Assembly (NCBI GenBank): GCA_022393335.1
Contig: JAJEKB010019999.1
Span: 143,183 to 207,182, forward strand
Origin: Macrotrachela quadricornifera
Lineage: Eukaryota; Rotifera; Eurotatoria; Philodinida; Philodinidae
Length of the DNA: 64,000 nucleotides
Reading direction: 5' to 3'
Shown: one piece after another, positions 48,756-62,500 of the stretch
How the letters are laid out: each line of letters opens with the position of its first letter
Position numbering within the stretch: position 1 is the first letter of the stretch
Made by a program: the position numbers and the translations under genes
Notes under the pieces: generated by a model
Told to the model about the DNA's origin: nothing
The model's input: the letters and a program-made list of their open reading frames with translations, nothing else
Database searches by the model: none

Positions 48756-50352
48756 ACTTTTCGGTTTCTTTTTTTTTTCTTCCTTTTCTTGAGAATGTGT
48801 ATTAAGTCAATAAAAATATTTTAATTGATAGATGTTCCGTTGTCTCAATCACTATTTGATTATCATTTACAAAAAAAAATAAGAGCGACTAGATTGATTG
48901 TATGTATTTAAATTCGAATACAAACAAATTTTTTTTTTCGGCGATAACGATAACAGTATGAATAAAAAAAAAATGACGACGAATCCCCGTTGAGTAAAAG
49001 AGAAAGAAAAACGGAAATGAATCCCTCACACGTAAAAAGTCTGCTTTTTATTTTTATTCTGTTTCTCTCTATCCTGTGCTTTTTTTTTTCTTCTTTTTTC
49101 TTCTCTCGGGGTTCGACGTAATAGTATGATCAAAAGCTCTCCTTTTTTTTTTTCTCTTCTTCTCTATACAACGACATTTTGCCGTGTATATATGTGTGCG
49201 CCCGTTTTTATTATAAGTCAGCCATCCGACCGACGAATCAGTTGTTCTCTCTTCTTACATACACTTAACTATTAAAGAAAAGAAAAAGAATACGGGCAAA
49301 AAATTGAGTGTACGTGTTATTTCGTCTAAAAATGTCGTCATTGTAACACGCAGTCAAGTTACAAAAATTGTCAAGAAAAATTTGGCTTAAGTAAAAAAAG
49401 GACAAGAGAGAGAGAGAGAGAGAGAAAGGCTCGATTTCTTATCTGTGTAAATTATGAGTAAGAAGGTTAAAACACAGACAGACAATCTTTTATTATGATA
49501 TATATATATTTTAAAAAAAATCTCGTAATATGATTCGTCAAAAAAGAAAAACAATTTTTTTTTTTTGCTTTATAAACCGACTATCCTGACGAATGAAATA
49601 AAAACATTATAATAAAAGAAAATGTTATCAATTGAAAGAGAATATCTTGAATAATAATCTCTTATTAATTATTCACACTTTATATTTCAAATTTTCACTT
49701 ACCTTCATATCGATTCTTTTTTTTTTATTAAGAAATTCTATAAAGTAACAAGAAAAATCATAGTGAAAGAACTTTAGTATTTTATGTTTTGTGTGCACTA
49801 ACAATCGTACGAACAAGTAATGAAAGAGAGAAAGACTCTATGTACATACATCTTACTACTACTAAAGTATTGTTTGTTGTAAATAGGGTGTCTCATTGAC
49901 ATACATACTGTGTAAAGAGAAGAAAAAGCCTCAATGAGCAAGTATACATCCAAGAAGGAAGAAACAAGTCGAATGAAATTTTTTTTTTTATAATTGTCTT
50001 CATATAATAGAAAACAAATATTTATTCAAAAACGAAAAAAAAAAGAAAATTTTCTTGATAAATGAAAAGATTTCTTGTTCAATTTATTAAACACTCTCGA
50101 TTACATGCTTTTAAAAACGGATATAACACATTTTTTATTTTCAATCCTTTTAACACGTATATAATCTTGAATGTTTGCTGAACATGTATTCTTATATTGG
50201 AACTACCTGTTTAGTAAATAAAAAATAAAGAGATCAATTAAAATTTTCTTAATAAACATAATATATTATTGTGAATAAAATATTGCACATTTAAAGAGAA
50301 GAAAAAAGAAAAAAAACGAACAGACCGATGATATTTAGTCTTAAGATTTAAT
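48756..50352. other. Spacer between the two FoxA genes
   Basis: Probably the promoter and 5' UTR of copy 1 plus the 3' region of copy 2. It contains an AG microsatellite at 49404-49426, long T runs and AT repeats. No exon is visible; regulatory elements cannot be named from sequence alone. Confidence 0.45.
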
Positions 50353-51108
50353 TTATGATGAATTAAAATGTTGATAAAAATTATTATTATTATTATTATT
50401 AGTTGTATCTATAAAATGATTTGTTGTTTCATAATTAATAAGATTATCAATACGAAATGTATCCAATGGATTAATTTGTTGTAAAAAATATTCATGATTT
50501 TGTTCATATTGTAAATCATTATTATTTGTTTCATATGTTTGATGTATAGATGAATATTCTGTTTTATAATGATGATAATATTGTTCAGATGATATTGTTA
50601 CTTGTTGTGATGATAAATCAGGTGATATTATTTTTCTTACTGTATGATCAGATTCTGTTGTTGATGATGAATTTGTTTTTATTTTATTTTTATCTTTTAT
50701 TTTAAAACGTTTTTGTCGTCGTAAATAACAACCATTTTCAAACATATTACCAGCATCAGGATGTAATGTCCAATATGAACCTTTACCTGGACGATCAGTA
50801 CTACGTGGAACTTTAATAAAACAATCATTAAATGATAATGAATGACGAATTGAATTTTGCCAACGTTGTTGATTTTGTCGATAATATGCATAATGATCTT
50901 GAATATATTGATAAATTTGTGATAAAGTACACATACGTTCAGGAGAATTTATTATTGCATGAGCAATTAATGATATATAAGAAAATGGTGGTTTTGATGC
51001 TGCATAACGACGTGCATAAGCTAGATTAGATGGAGATGATTGTAATGATGAATTATTTGATGATGACCAAAAATTATCAGGAAAATAAGATGATGGAATA
51101 GTATTCAT
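50353..51108 (-). CDS. Forkhead transcription factor, FoxA type (copy 2, diverged)
   Basis: A single-exon gene of 251 residues. The forkhead domain (about 39-132) starts [20 protein letters not shown], a recognisable variant of the FoxA lead-in, and ends [17 protein letters not shown]. Its first half is clearly different from copy 1 ([20 protein letters not shown] versus [20 protein letters not shown]), whereas the second half is almost the same. The C-terminus carries [11 protein letters not shown], similar to the EH1/Groucho-binding motif F-x-I-x-x-(I/L). The N-terminus is short and Ser-rich. It lies 1.6 kb upstream of copy 1 in transcription direction. Confidence 0.9.
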   Translation of the reverse strand: MNTIPSSYFPDNFWSSSNNSSLQSSPSNLAYARRYAASKPPFSYISLIAHAIINSPERMCTLSQIYQYIQDHYAYYRQNQQRWQNSIRHSLSFNDCFIKVPRSTDRPGKGSYWTLHPDAGNMFENGCYLRRQKRFKIKDKNKIKTNSSSTTESDHTVRKIISPDLSSQQVTISSEQYYHHYKTEYSSIHQTYETNNNDLQYEQNHEYFLQQINPLDTFRIDNLINYETTNHFIDTTNNNNNNNFYQHFNSS

Positions 51109-51226
51109 TAAGTATTATACTTATGTGTTTTGTGAAAGATACAGAAAAAGAGAAGAAAAAAAAAAAGGAAAATGCACAATCAATTGGCTGAGTATGTATA
51201 TATATATATAATTTTTTTTTCCTCTA

Positions 51227-51257
<31 letters not shown>

Positions 51258-54200
51258 CCGAATGACCATCATTAACAAAAAGAACAAGGTCAATTGGTTG
51301 AAAAACAAAATCTTGTGTCTCGTCGTTATAGTCAACAATTAAAGATAAAGTATAAATAGTTAATCCATCAAGGAAAAAGAGACGCCATTGAATCTTGCCG
51401 ACATTGAGTATATTGTTCTATCTCATTGGTTTTTATATTTACTTTTCATTTTATAGTCAATCTTTGATGATAATAACATATGATGTTTTTTTTATATCTT
51501 TTACTTACCATTTTATTTTCGAAAATTATGTGTGTAAGAATTATTTCATTTTCTTTTAATTTAAAACAAAAAAGAAATTGAATAGATTTTATTCTCTATT
51601 CTACCTTTTATTTCGGGTTAAGTAAACATATAGATGATATACTATGTTCAGAATAAACTTTGTATATTAGAAGTTGGTAAATATATGTGACCAATGACAG
51701 AGTTTGGTCACTCGGTCATCGAATATATTTACTTTTCAAGTTTGAACCTTATTGCTTTTTTTTCTTTCTTTCTATTAGAATATAGATGTAAAAATAATTA
51801 ATATAAGAAATATTTGAAAATAAATGTTCATTGATAATTAAAGAATCTTTTCTTCTGAATATTCAAATTGATATTGTTGAGTTAATAATTGAATTTTATA
51901 GTTCGATTATTTATTTTCAAGGAATACAATTATTGAAATGAAGATTGTCCAAGATAGCAAATACTTGAATTTGTCTATTAGACAATTTAATAAAAAAAAA
52001 ATTCTTGTCAATATTAGTAGTCATAGACAAATGAAATATGTACATACATAAGAAAAAAAAAAACTTACTTAACCTGCTCGATTTATGGCAATGATACTTT
52101 TTTTTAATATATATGTCTGTTATAATGAAGAAGAAGAAGAATGAAAGTGTGATGGTCACCATCAATTCATTTCATCACTCTGTGGTTGACTAAATCAATA
52201 TTTGCTCATATTAAGTCTTACTTATTGTCGTCCTTTTCAAAAAGTATCGTACCAGTTACTATAGAAAATGGAAAAAAAATTTTTTCTTTTAACAACATAA
52301 CAAAAGAATGTCTTAAAATTAGTTATGATAAAATTTTGTTTCGAAAGAGAATATTAACTTGTATGTTAAATATCAAACAGATGAATTAGTTAAAAAAATT
52401 ATTTCGATAGATTAATACGAACAAATTGAACTTACAATCATGTTTCATATAATCAATTTCATTTGAAGAGTACACAACTATTTCTTATTACATAATATAT
52501 GGGCATTTTTGTAATGCATATTTCGATTTTAGTTTCAAGTAAAGAGATAAACACAAAAATGACTTTGAAAAGAAGACTAATTTCTAACATATTAGTGAAG
52601 AAACGATGAACAAATAGTATTGAAGAAGTTCATAGTATCATCTTATTAAAAAATGCTTCATATTATTAGCTAAAATTCCGCAGAGATAGTGATGATTATC
52701 TGTCATTATGCAGTATTTAATTATAGACTTCACCAATCAGTAGTCACAGCTTTTTCTTTACTGTTTCAAGAGTTATAACTTAAGAAACAGATGAAGTATA
52801 ATTTTCGTAATAATATCTGTCTTGTGAACATTTAATCAATACATAAAATCAGTCTTTAGTTTGGTAGTGTTTCCAAAAAAAAATCATTTTTTTAGAAAAA
52901 ATCTATCAAAAAAGTCATTTTTCTTTTGTAGCCTTATATATATATCTTAGCAAATTTCATTGAAAAATTGTTTGATAGATTCTAATATCACACTAGGAAG
53001 ATCTCTAATAAGACTATAAAATTGGGAGTATATCTAAGAAAACGTGCATTAAAAGATGGAATAAATTTCATACAGATCTAAGGTTGTGATTAGCATCCAT
53101 CTATGACGATAGATTGTGATTTACATGAAATATCTGTTATACAGATTCTGTAGTTTCACAAAGTTTTTGTCTACCTATAGCAACTAACAGAGAGAAGACT
53201 TATAGACACGAATGGTACCGAGTGAGGCAGAATATATGGCTACAAGCACGTACCCAGAAATTTTCTGAGAAGGGGGCCCAACCTCTGAGGGGGGGGGGGC
53301 CCTCTTATGGGAAAATAAAAAATTTCATAGGGCAAAAAGTGTCTTCCCGTACCCCCCTACGGGCGTTTTAGCCCTTGAGGGGGGGCCCAAATCCCATGGG
53401 CCCCCCTCGGTACGTGCCTGTATGGCTACCCTTTGCGTCACATATTTTCATCACTTACTAAAAGACAGAATTTAGCAGAAGATACAGTGTGAAAAGCTCT
53501 ACAATTTGCAACGAACAATTTATTTTAATTATAAATTTTTCCTTTTCAAAAAAAGAACAAAATTGTGAGAGGTCACTTTTCGTACGATCGAAATTTGATC
53601 GCTTTAAATTTTGTCTATTTTAAAAACAAAAAGTACAGCTATAGGAAAAGCGGTCTTAAATGAATTGTAGAGGGTGAGAGTGACATATTCTGTTTTTTAA
53701 TAAATGATGAAAATATGGAATGCAAAACATAGCCATTTATTCTGTCTCATCCGATACAAAATGCAATATGAGTGAAACGGTACTTCTATATTATTACTAC
53801 AGTAGTTAAGAAAAAATTCTGATTGTTTCCAATACTACCGAAAACGGAGCATTTTGGATTGTTGATATTAGCCTATATTAACTACTAGATACAATTGGTA
53901 TGCATTAAACAATAACTATAAATCGTTGTTATATTTGATTTTCAATCAGTATTTGTTATATCTTTCTTTTTCAATAAATAAATTGTGTATATTCAATATT
54001 TTTTGAATGAATAAAAATTTATCTGGAAAATAATTTGTACAAGATCTAATGGATAATGATCATATTGTTACCTAAGTAATGTAGATAATAAATGACTTCC
54101 TACGCTTCAAAAACAAATCGAACGCAACATATTAATGTTTGTACTGAAAGTGAAAGATAAAAATGAATAATTTCTAAAGTATCTTCTCGAGACATTATTG

Positions 54201-54403
54201 ACGCCATATGTTATCATGTTTAATATTAAAAACATGAATAATGTATATTTTTAGAAAAAAATCCATCATCAATAGGCATAATTGACAATTTGTATCATAT
54301 TTTTCATTTTTTTTTCTTTTTAGTGTGTAGAAAAAACTATCGAAAATGATCACAAATAACAAAAGAAAATTGCCTAAACACACTAAAATCAAAATCTAGT
54401 TTA
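51109..54403. other. Intergenic region upstream of FoxA copy 2
   Basis: A CT microsatellite (51225-51252) and AT run (51199-51211) lie just upstream of the copy 2 start. The rest is AT-rich with no supported exon, apart from the hAT miniature element at 53243-53420. The region separates FoxA copy 2 from TIMM10. Confidence 0.45.
53243..53420. mobile_element. Miniature hAT element (family A), copy 2
   Basis: 178 bp, inverted relative to the copy at 13027. Ends CAAGCACGTACC and, inward from the right, CAGGCACGTACC. Flanked by an exact 8-bp duplication TATGGCTA (53235-53242 and 53421-53428). The central block (CGTACCCCCCTACGGGCG on this strand) is shared with copy 1. Different target-site sequences show two independent insertions. 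Confidence 0.88.
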
Positions 54404-54868
54404 TTATTGATATGAACCAACAGCACGTGATGGATCATTTGCTGGTTGATTTTGTAATGATGGTTGTTGTTGTAATGTCATCTTTGTTAATTGTTTACCA
54501 ATTCGATCATGAACCTTAACAAAAAAAAAAAAGTAAAACTATATAATTAAATAATTATAAATTTTGTTACATCCATATATTTTGCAACACATCGATCAAT
54601 ACATACAGATTCACCTATAAATATTTAAATAAATAATTAAATAAAATTTAAAATTAAAAATATACCTTTAGTTAATTCCGAATCTTTGTATTTAGGAATA
54701 ACACATTTTTTATGACAAAGTGTTGACATTCTTTTATTTAAAATAAAAATAAATTAAATTATTATTTAATTAAAATATCTTCAACTACCTTTTATAAAGA
54801 TCTTGCATCATTTCAATTTCAAGTTCACCGGCTGCTTGTAACTGATTTGAACTTAATTCATTTGCCAT
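54404..54868 (-). CDS. TIMM10: Mitochondrial import chaperone Tim10
   Basis: A small intermembrane-space chaperone that, with Tim9, escorts hydrophobic carrier proteins to the TIM22 complex. Four short exons join in frame to 99 residues (human 90). The twin CX3C motif that defines small Tims is present: CHKKC at residues 32-36 and CIDRC at 53-57, separated by 16 residues. The N-terminal helix ELEIEMMQDLYKRMSTLCHK and AKYMDVHDRIGKQLT match Tim10 rather than Tim9 or Tim8/13. The C-terminal tail is Gln/Ser-rich and longer than usual. It lies 255 bp downstream of the WIP gene on the same strand. Confidence 0.94.
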
Positions 54869-55123
54869 AATTAATTTTTATTTTATTTTAAATCTGTAAT
54901 TCAAAGTCATTTCATCCTAATAGACATGTTTTTTGTACATAAAGAAAAAAAAAAAAAAAGAAAAGAAGAACCAGTTAAGAATAAACACAGAAGAAGAAGA
55001 AGAAAAAAAATATATGTATAGCAATGAATAATAAACACAGCGCAGAACAGAGATGATCACTGTATTTTTTTTCTTTTTAATAAACATAGAAGAAAAAAAA
55101 AAAAATAAAATGATATTCATTTT

Positions 55124-56161
55124 TTAACGAACATTTACATGATGTTTTGAAGATCTTGTATGTGCTGGTGGCGGTTGCCATCGTTCAGGATTTGGAAGAT
55201 GTTCAAGTGGAGTAAATCGAAATCGTGCTTCGAAATTTTGATCATAACAAAGTGCACCATTATCAGATTGATTATATCGTCGATCAGAAAATGAATGTTC
55301 AACAAAATCTGAAGGTGGTCGACGAATTGTATTATTTGTATTCGTTGAAACTAAACCTCGAGGTGGTGGCGGAGGTGGTGGTGGTGGAGGAGGAGGAGCA
55401 TTAAAATTAAATTGTTTTGAAATATTATCTGGTGTCATATGACCATTATTCATCGGACAATATGGAGGTGGTGGAGGAGGTGGTGGTGCACGATTACTTC
55501 GATTTTGAGAAGCTGGAAAAAAACAAACATATATTAAATAGATTATTCTAGAAAAACAAAAAAAACTAATAACCTGTTGTAGACGGAAAAAGCTGTCCGA
55601 GTTTTGGTTTATTTTCATGAGATGGTGGTGGTGGTGGAGGTTCACGTGGTGGAAGTCTTGGTGCTTGTTGATTAGCATGTCGTATTGAACCTACACAATC
55701 CGCTAAAAAGGAAATAGAATTTATTTGATATATTAATAAAAATAAATCTTACTTCCATTACGAGATTGATCAACTAGTGATGTTTTTACAACTGGTTGAT
55801 GTACAGGTGGTGGTGGTGGAGGAAGATTAACTTGAGATATCGATGGTTTTTTAACTTTTACTATTGAACCACTAGCACCAGATGGTTTTAATATTGCAGC
55901 ATTTATTTGATTTGGTGTAATTAATGGAGCTGTATTTGATCGTTCATTTAAATTTGATCGATTTATAAGTGAATTTCGTGTATTATTTGTATTTGAATTT
56001 CCAATTAATGGTGCACTTCGATCATTAGTTGCAGACTTTTTAAGATCACGTTGTTTGAATTTTTCAATTTCATTTAATAAATCAGATCGATTAGTGTTGC
56101 TATTTGTCATTGAAATTGATGATGGCAATGGCGGAGGAGGAGGAGCTGGTGGTGGTGGCAT
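55124..56161 (-). CDS. WIPF1: WASP-interacting protein family (WIP/verprolin)
   Basis: An actin-regulatory scaffold that binds actin through a WH2 motif and WASP/N-WASP through its C-terminus. Three exons (56161-55753, 55702-55574, 55512-55124) join in frame to 308 residues; human WIPF1 has 503. The start MPPPPAPPPPPLP matches WIP. The WH2-type block reads RSDLLNEIEKFKQRDLKKSA with TNDRSAPL, as in human KKTVTNDRSAPIL. Several proline runs follow, including about 12 prolines in a row near 55372-55400. The C-terminus EARFRFTPLEHLPNPERW matches the WASP-binding domain of WIP. The ATG directly follows a pyrimidine tract and AG. Which WIPF paralogue it corresponds to cannot be decided. Confidence 0.9.
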
Positions 56162-56660
56162 CTGAAAAAAGAAAACTTTTCTATTTTATTATAAATCTTG
56201 TGTACAGTTCAAAAAAAAAAAACTAGGCTACAATGTGACAAAATAACAAGAAAAAAAAGTAAATAATCAAATAAAAGACCGTATATAAAAAAAAAACGCA
56301 CAGGACAGTATATATATATTTTTTTTTTCTGTTCTTATATACGATTATGCATGAATAAATAGTCAGATTTTTTACATGCTACAAAAGAAATTTCTTTGCA
56401 AAAAACCGAAAGTAAGAATATATTATTCTCATTAACTAAAACTGTTTTCGTTTATGTATTAATACTGTTCTAGGAAATCCCTGAAAGCAAAAAAAGCTAA
56501 GGAAGATGAAAAGAAAATTAATAGGATTAAAAATAAACTTAATGAATAAAACCAAAAGAAAAAAAAAAAAAAAAAAGAAAAACCGAAAAGAATTTTTTTT
56601 TTATCACAACATTATAGTTTTCAATTGAGCTTTTCTGGTTATATAAATCTTATTTTTTGA
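56162..56660. other. Gap between the SLC16 and WIP genes
   Basis: 499 bp with long A and T runs (for example 56559-56578) and an AT repeat near 56310. It holds the 3' UTR of the transporter gene and the acceptor in front of the WIP start. No exon seen. Confidence 0.45.
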
Positions 56661-59090
56661 TTAAAGCTGTTGTTGACGTTCAGTCGCAGATATATTTTCT
56701 GAATATGTTACAACTCCCATTTCTTTTTCATGTTTTGTTGGTGGATGAAGATGTTCTTTTCGTCGTTTTATTACTGGTATAGCAAATAAAATAACACCAC
56801 TTAATACAATTGAACCACCAAATATTAAATATGGCCAAAGATATGGTCGATCAAAACCCGAAAATGCATCACGCATTGTACCTTAAATTTTTCGAAAAAG
56901 TTAAATTTTTATTTTTTTTTTATTATATTCTTACCAACAATTGGTGTACCAATAGCTACAGCAACTCCTTGAAATAATAAAAGTACACCAAATGCATCTG
57001 ATAATTTATCAACACCAACTAAATCTACAATAATAATTGATGTTAAACCAACATAACCACCAGAAAAAAATCCAAATAATGCAGCATAAGTCATATGTGT
57101 TTCAACAACAGAAGTACAAAATGGTGCACCCATTGTAGCTATACCAGCTATAATTAATGTTGTATTATATAATACTAAACGATTAACCTGAAGAAAACAA
57201 AATAATATTGAAAAAAAAAATTTGTCTTTTTTTTTCTTACAAATTTTCGATCAGCGAGAAAACCGATTATAACACGACCAAAACAATTAGCTATACCAAT
57301 TGACATAATTATCCAATGTCTTCGATTTTCAATAACACCAGCATCACCAGCTAAATCATTAGCAAAATTATATGGAACATTAAAACCAAGACTTGTTAAA
57401 AAATTTGATACAGCAAATAAAGCAAATGCTGCATCTTTTAATAAATTAAGATCAATTTGTTCAGCAATTTTACCAAAAAATGATTTTTTTACAATTTTTT
57501 CATTTCCTTCATCAGTTGTTTGATTTGGCATATCACTTGTTGTTATCATTTGTAAATGATATTCATCGGTATTTTCATTATATAATGGAATATGATGTAG
57601 ACTACCTTGATAAACTGCATCTTTACGTGAGATTACAACTGGGATTTCAATTGTTTTTTGTTCAGATACACGTTCAACAGATCTTGAAAGACTTTTTTCT
57701 GTTGGATTATATATTCCAATATCTTTTTTATTTAAATCTGATAAAGATACACGACGTTTATCATCTGTTAAACGTTCTTGATCACTAGGAACAACAGCAG
57801 TTGATTCTCTTTGTGCTAAACTTATGTCTTGTAATGGTATACCACTAAAATAAAATATTTTTTTATATTTAGATAATAATCTATGGACTATGGACATGTA
57901 TATATTTCATATCATGCGAGAGAAGATATCAAAGTATCAAATTACTATTGGCTAAAAACTATGTTCATTCAATAGACTTTAGTGAGTAATGAAAACATTT
58001 GGAATGGTTTAGTTTTTCTAATTACTATCTAGATTCTATCTAATGAATATAGTCTCATATCAAAAGCGATTTGACATCTCAATTTCGAACCTTTGTTGAC
58101 TTGTTGGAAGTAATTGACTTTTTTGTTCATCAATAGGACTAGTAGCAGTTCCTACTTTGAGTGCTTGTAATTTAGCTTGGGATCGTGCTTTTTTTTTTAC
58201 ACGTCTTAATTCACTCGGTTCTTGTGGCAGAGGAACCTATATAGATAATGAAATTTTGTCTATATATATATATCTTTTTGGATAGAAATTTTATATTACC
58301 ATTAAAGCACCAAATATAACACAAATAAAAATAATTGCTGCTTCAAGTAAAAGAGCTCCTTCATAATCAAACCATAAAGGTGAATTTATAATATATGGCA
58401 TAATAGCTGGAAATGCCAATGTACCTAAACCTGAACCACAAACTGCAATACCCATAGCAAAAGAACGTTTAGCTTCAAAATAGAAACCAACAGAGACAAT
58501 AGCTGGTAAATAAATTAATCCAAAACCAAGGCCTATTAAAATATAAATCTATAATTAACAAACTACAAAAAAAAACCCGATTATTTTTCATGATATACCT
58601 CCAATAATACCAATTGCCAGATAATAAAACCAAATATTTGCCCAAAAATAACTCACTAAAAACCCAACAGCAGCTAAAATAGCACCTACTATTGTCACTT
58701 TTCGACATCCATATGTATTTGTAAATATAGTTGCAATAGGTCCTAAATATTTATTTTATAAGATAAAAATTAAATCTTTTTTTAAAAAAAAAATTTTTTG
58801 TACCAGTTGCAAGTGTTATGGCTGGTAAAATACCAAAAATAGTTGATACAGGACCTCGACTTTGTCGTAAATTATTCATCATTGGACGTAAAAAAACATC
58901 ACCCATTGAATAAGTTATTCTATTATATTAAAAATCGAATTATTATTTTTGTTTTTTAATTAAATTAATTTACTTACCCATCCATTATAAAATGTATCAT
59001 AAATGATGCAAATACAATAATCCATCCCCAACCACCATCAGGTACAACAGCTCCAGGAACTGTACCTTTCGGAGCACTACCACTCGTCAT
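56661..59090 (-). CDS. Monocarboxylate transporter-like protein (SLC16 family)
   Basis: A 12-helix MFS transporter of the plasma membrane or organelle. About 8-9 exons run from the ATG at 59090 to the stop at 56661; total near 600 residues. The SLC16 signature in helix 1 is clear: VVPDGGWGWIIVFASFMIHF. Next come MGDVFLRPMMNNLRQSRGPV with TIFGILPA, GFGLIYLPAIVSVGFYFEAK with RSFAMGIAVCGSGLG, a long cytoplasmic loop (about 57500-58230, PQEPSELRRVKKKARSQAK and a variable acidic part), and the second half with NCFGRVIIGFLADRKF and LLFQGVAVAIGTPIVG. The substrate cannot be told from sequence. It lies 479 bp behind PARL. Confidence 0.88.
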
Positions 59091-59569
59091 ATTAAATACT
59101 CTAGTCTAAAAGAAAGAAAAAGAAAACGAATGAGTAACAAATTAAATGATGATCATCACAGCTGTGCTCTCATATTGTCGATTAACTATCGTTTTTTTTT
59201 TTACAATAGGAAAGAAATGATGAGATAAAAACCACTTGTTGCCTTTATAAAGAGAAAATCTGACAAATGCGAATGTAAAAATTTCATTCTATGTTTCTTT
59301 ATCAACTTAACATACATTTTTACACGTAATACATATTTCTAATCTTTTATCCTTATTCAGAATAGAATAAAAGAATGAAAAGAGATAAAAAAAAAAAGAA
59401 GGAAAAAAAATCATGTTTTTTTTTGTTTTGTTTTGTTTCATTCGATAATAAGGAAAGAAAGAGAAAATATTAAAGAACTATTTTCAAAACAAGAAAAATT
59501 TGTGCTTTTGTTTTTTTTTTTTTTTTTCTTTTACTAAAATGAAAATATAAACAATCAACTAAAGATTAT
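59091..59569. other. Gap between PARL and the SLC16 gene
   Basis: 479 bp, rich in A and T runs. A pyrimidine tract and AG on the minus strand lie about 18-20 bases before the transporter ATG, so a 5'-UTR acceptor is likely here. Confidence 0.4.
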
Positions 59570-62500
59570 TTAAATTTTTCTCGTAATTGATGCCAACGTT
59601 GAACAATTGGTGTTAAAGATTCCCAAATTAATTTATAACCATATTTAACATAAAAACTAAAGAAAAAAAATTTAAAAAAAAAATTTTTTTTTTTTTCTAT
59701 ATACATACATGCCAAATAATACTCCACCTAAATGTGCTGAATGATCAAGATAACGCCATCGCATTATTGTACCAAGAAGATCAAAAGATACCATAGAGAT
59801 AAGAGCCTAACAAAGATAATATTATCATATATATAATCACGAAAGGTAAATTTTACTGATTTAGCAGAGAAAGTAAAGAAAGGAAGAAATATTATTGCTA
59901 ATTGTGCATCAGGAAATTGTGTACATATAGCACCTAATAATGCCATTATTGAACCTGACTAAAAATACAAAATTCATACAAATAGAATGTGCACATATAT
60001 TATAATACATTCTTTTAAATTTAGAAAAAAAAGAAAATTTTTCCCCACATTCATGATAATGAAATTTTACATTCTTTCAGTGTAAATAAAAATTTTTCTA
60101 TGGCTTCTCTTACTATGACAATTCGATTTATTATGATGAATTGGTTTGTATCGTGATTTAAGTTTAATGGATACAAGAAAAATTTGTATATTTATTCTTT
60201 TCGAATAAAATTATATTGATATGTTAGTTTTTTTTAACGTGAAAATGAATTTTGAAATTATATTAACCTATGGTAGAATTACATATGTAGATATTTGATC
60301 ATGATAAGACTATTTTTATATTTGCAAAGTAAATATTTTTCGATACAATATATGTAAGAAGATGAAAATGTTTTCGTTTTTTATTGAGTAAATTATACTT
60401 TTGAAAATGTGGTTTTTTTTTTCATTCAAGGTTAAAAGTATTTGTTGTATAGGATTTTATTCGGAAAACTCATTTGTGAAATACTTTTCAAAATTTATCA
60501 TGTAATATGATAGAGAGTCTTTTGATTACACTCGGATATAAACATCTATCATCGTAAATAGGGATGTAATTGCTTTTCTAAATAATCAAATATTTGAAAA
60601 AACAGATGGTATAGAGTCCAAAACATAAAAGATGAATCAGACATCGCAATCTCTTCTCGTTTTTAAAGGAAGATATAAATATCTTCTGTTGTATGATAAT
60701 ATGTCCTGGTGACATACAAAATGAGATTTTATCTATCTTTTCTAATATTGTCAAATAAAGATTTTAAATATTCGTATTCAATTTCTGCATTATTAAAACA
60801 AGTAACGCTCGTCTGAAGACTCGCTCAGCTCTTTCTCGTAGAAATCGTGTTTCTAAATTACCGTCAAGCTATTCATTTATAAAATTTTAAAAAATCGAAG
60901 TCGGATTCAAGTTCCTGGACATTAACGGCCGTTGACCAAACTTCATAAAAAAAAATTTTTTTTTTGCAAAAAAAGTGATCCTTTGTGTAAAAAATGAATT
61001 CTCAAAAAAATTTAAAAAAACTAACATCAGATTCGAGTTCTCGACCCCGATTACCCTTCGGTTAAGTTTTATAGAAAATATTTATAAAATGTTTTTTTGA
61101 CCTTTTGCGGACATACAAGCAAGCAAGCAGACAATTTATGTTTGCAAGACTCTTCTCTACGAGAAAGAGAATAAAATACAAAAGATGAATACTATTTATG
61201 AAAAAGTCAAATTTTTCTTGTTAAAATTAATAGTGATACTTAACATTGAGTCTCTCTTATGAAGCTTAAACATGCTTCTATTATTTTTAAAAAAAAATTA
61301 GCTCCTTTGCTCCAGCCGTAAGGAAGATGTTCAATATTTATTTTAGTAAACTGACTTTTGGACCATCCTGTACATGGACAATTTCACGAAAAATGGGATA
61401 TAATCACGTTTTTTTCGATCACGTCTCTAACGCTATTTTTTGGTGATAACTTCTTTGAACGAATGGCTATAAGGCTGAAATTTTCAGACTCTTTACAGTA
61501 ACTTAATATATCTATGACATAAACTAATGATAAAATTTCAATTTTCTAGGTCAAAAAAAAAGTATAAAAAATATCACTAACAATTTATCATCAATTATTA
61601 TGAAACACATTTTCTATCGAATATCTCAATATGTTTGTACCATAGTTTACATTACGAATATTTCTACATAAAAAAATGATAAAATCTTAATTTCATTTTC
61701 AATATGAAAGAAAGTATCAAAACAAATTAGTAGGAATTTGTTCTTATAGAGCATTTCATAGCACGTCTTTGAAAAAAAAAATATCAAAATTTTATCATTT
61801 ATCTATACAGAAATATTTCAATGAAACGTTATTATAACCATAAATAATCATGTCGCAAAAAGAAGAATAGATATCTTGAAAAGTACAAAGATATGCTTTT
61901 TTTGTTATCATATCCAAAAAGGTTATGTCCTTAATAAGACAAATCTTTATTTTAATTTTATATCAAAATTGAGCAAATCATTCGATTTTTATACATAAGA
62001 TAGAATTTCTCGACTTACTTCATTGTTTTTTTCCCAATAAAAAGATACAACGAGTAAACGATTAATGCCAGATATAAGAATAGAAAATCTGTTTTCGAGA
62101 AAAATTAATCTATATATAGATCTTGATAATTTCTAATATATCTACGAAATTTTCTGCTTGATAAAATCAAACGCGCATATTCTTAATCAAGCAATACAAT
62201 AATAATGGCAGTATTGTATACAATCAACATATTATCTCTGATGATCATTTTTTTAAGGGAAATAATTTCAACCAATAAGATTAATCTATCGTTTCTTTTT
62301 AACTATTACCAAAATGTCATATATATTTTCTCACGATATTATTTATACGCATATCCTTTGTTTTTTTCTATACTTACAGCACCCAAAGAAATATTTGGTG
62401 TTTTCGTTGCAATTTTGAATACATAACTTAACCAAGAAGATACTACACCTTTAAAATATTTATATTATTAATAATAAAACAAAAAAAACAAACTTTCTTA

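Noticed and set aside
52186..52389. 67-codon frame in the region upstream of FoxA copy 2
   Set aside because: No neighbouring exon, splice context or known motif; length is expected by chance.
62205..62426. Plus-strand frame near PARL
   Set aside because: Overlaps a PARL exon on the opposite strand and intron; hydrophobic composition is due to AT richness.
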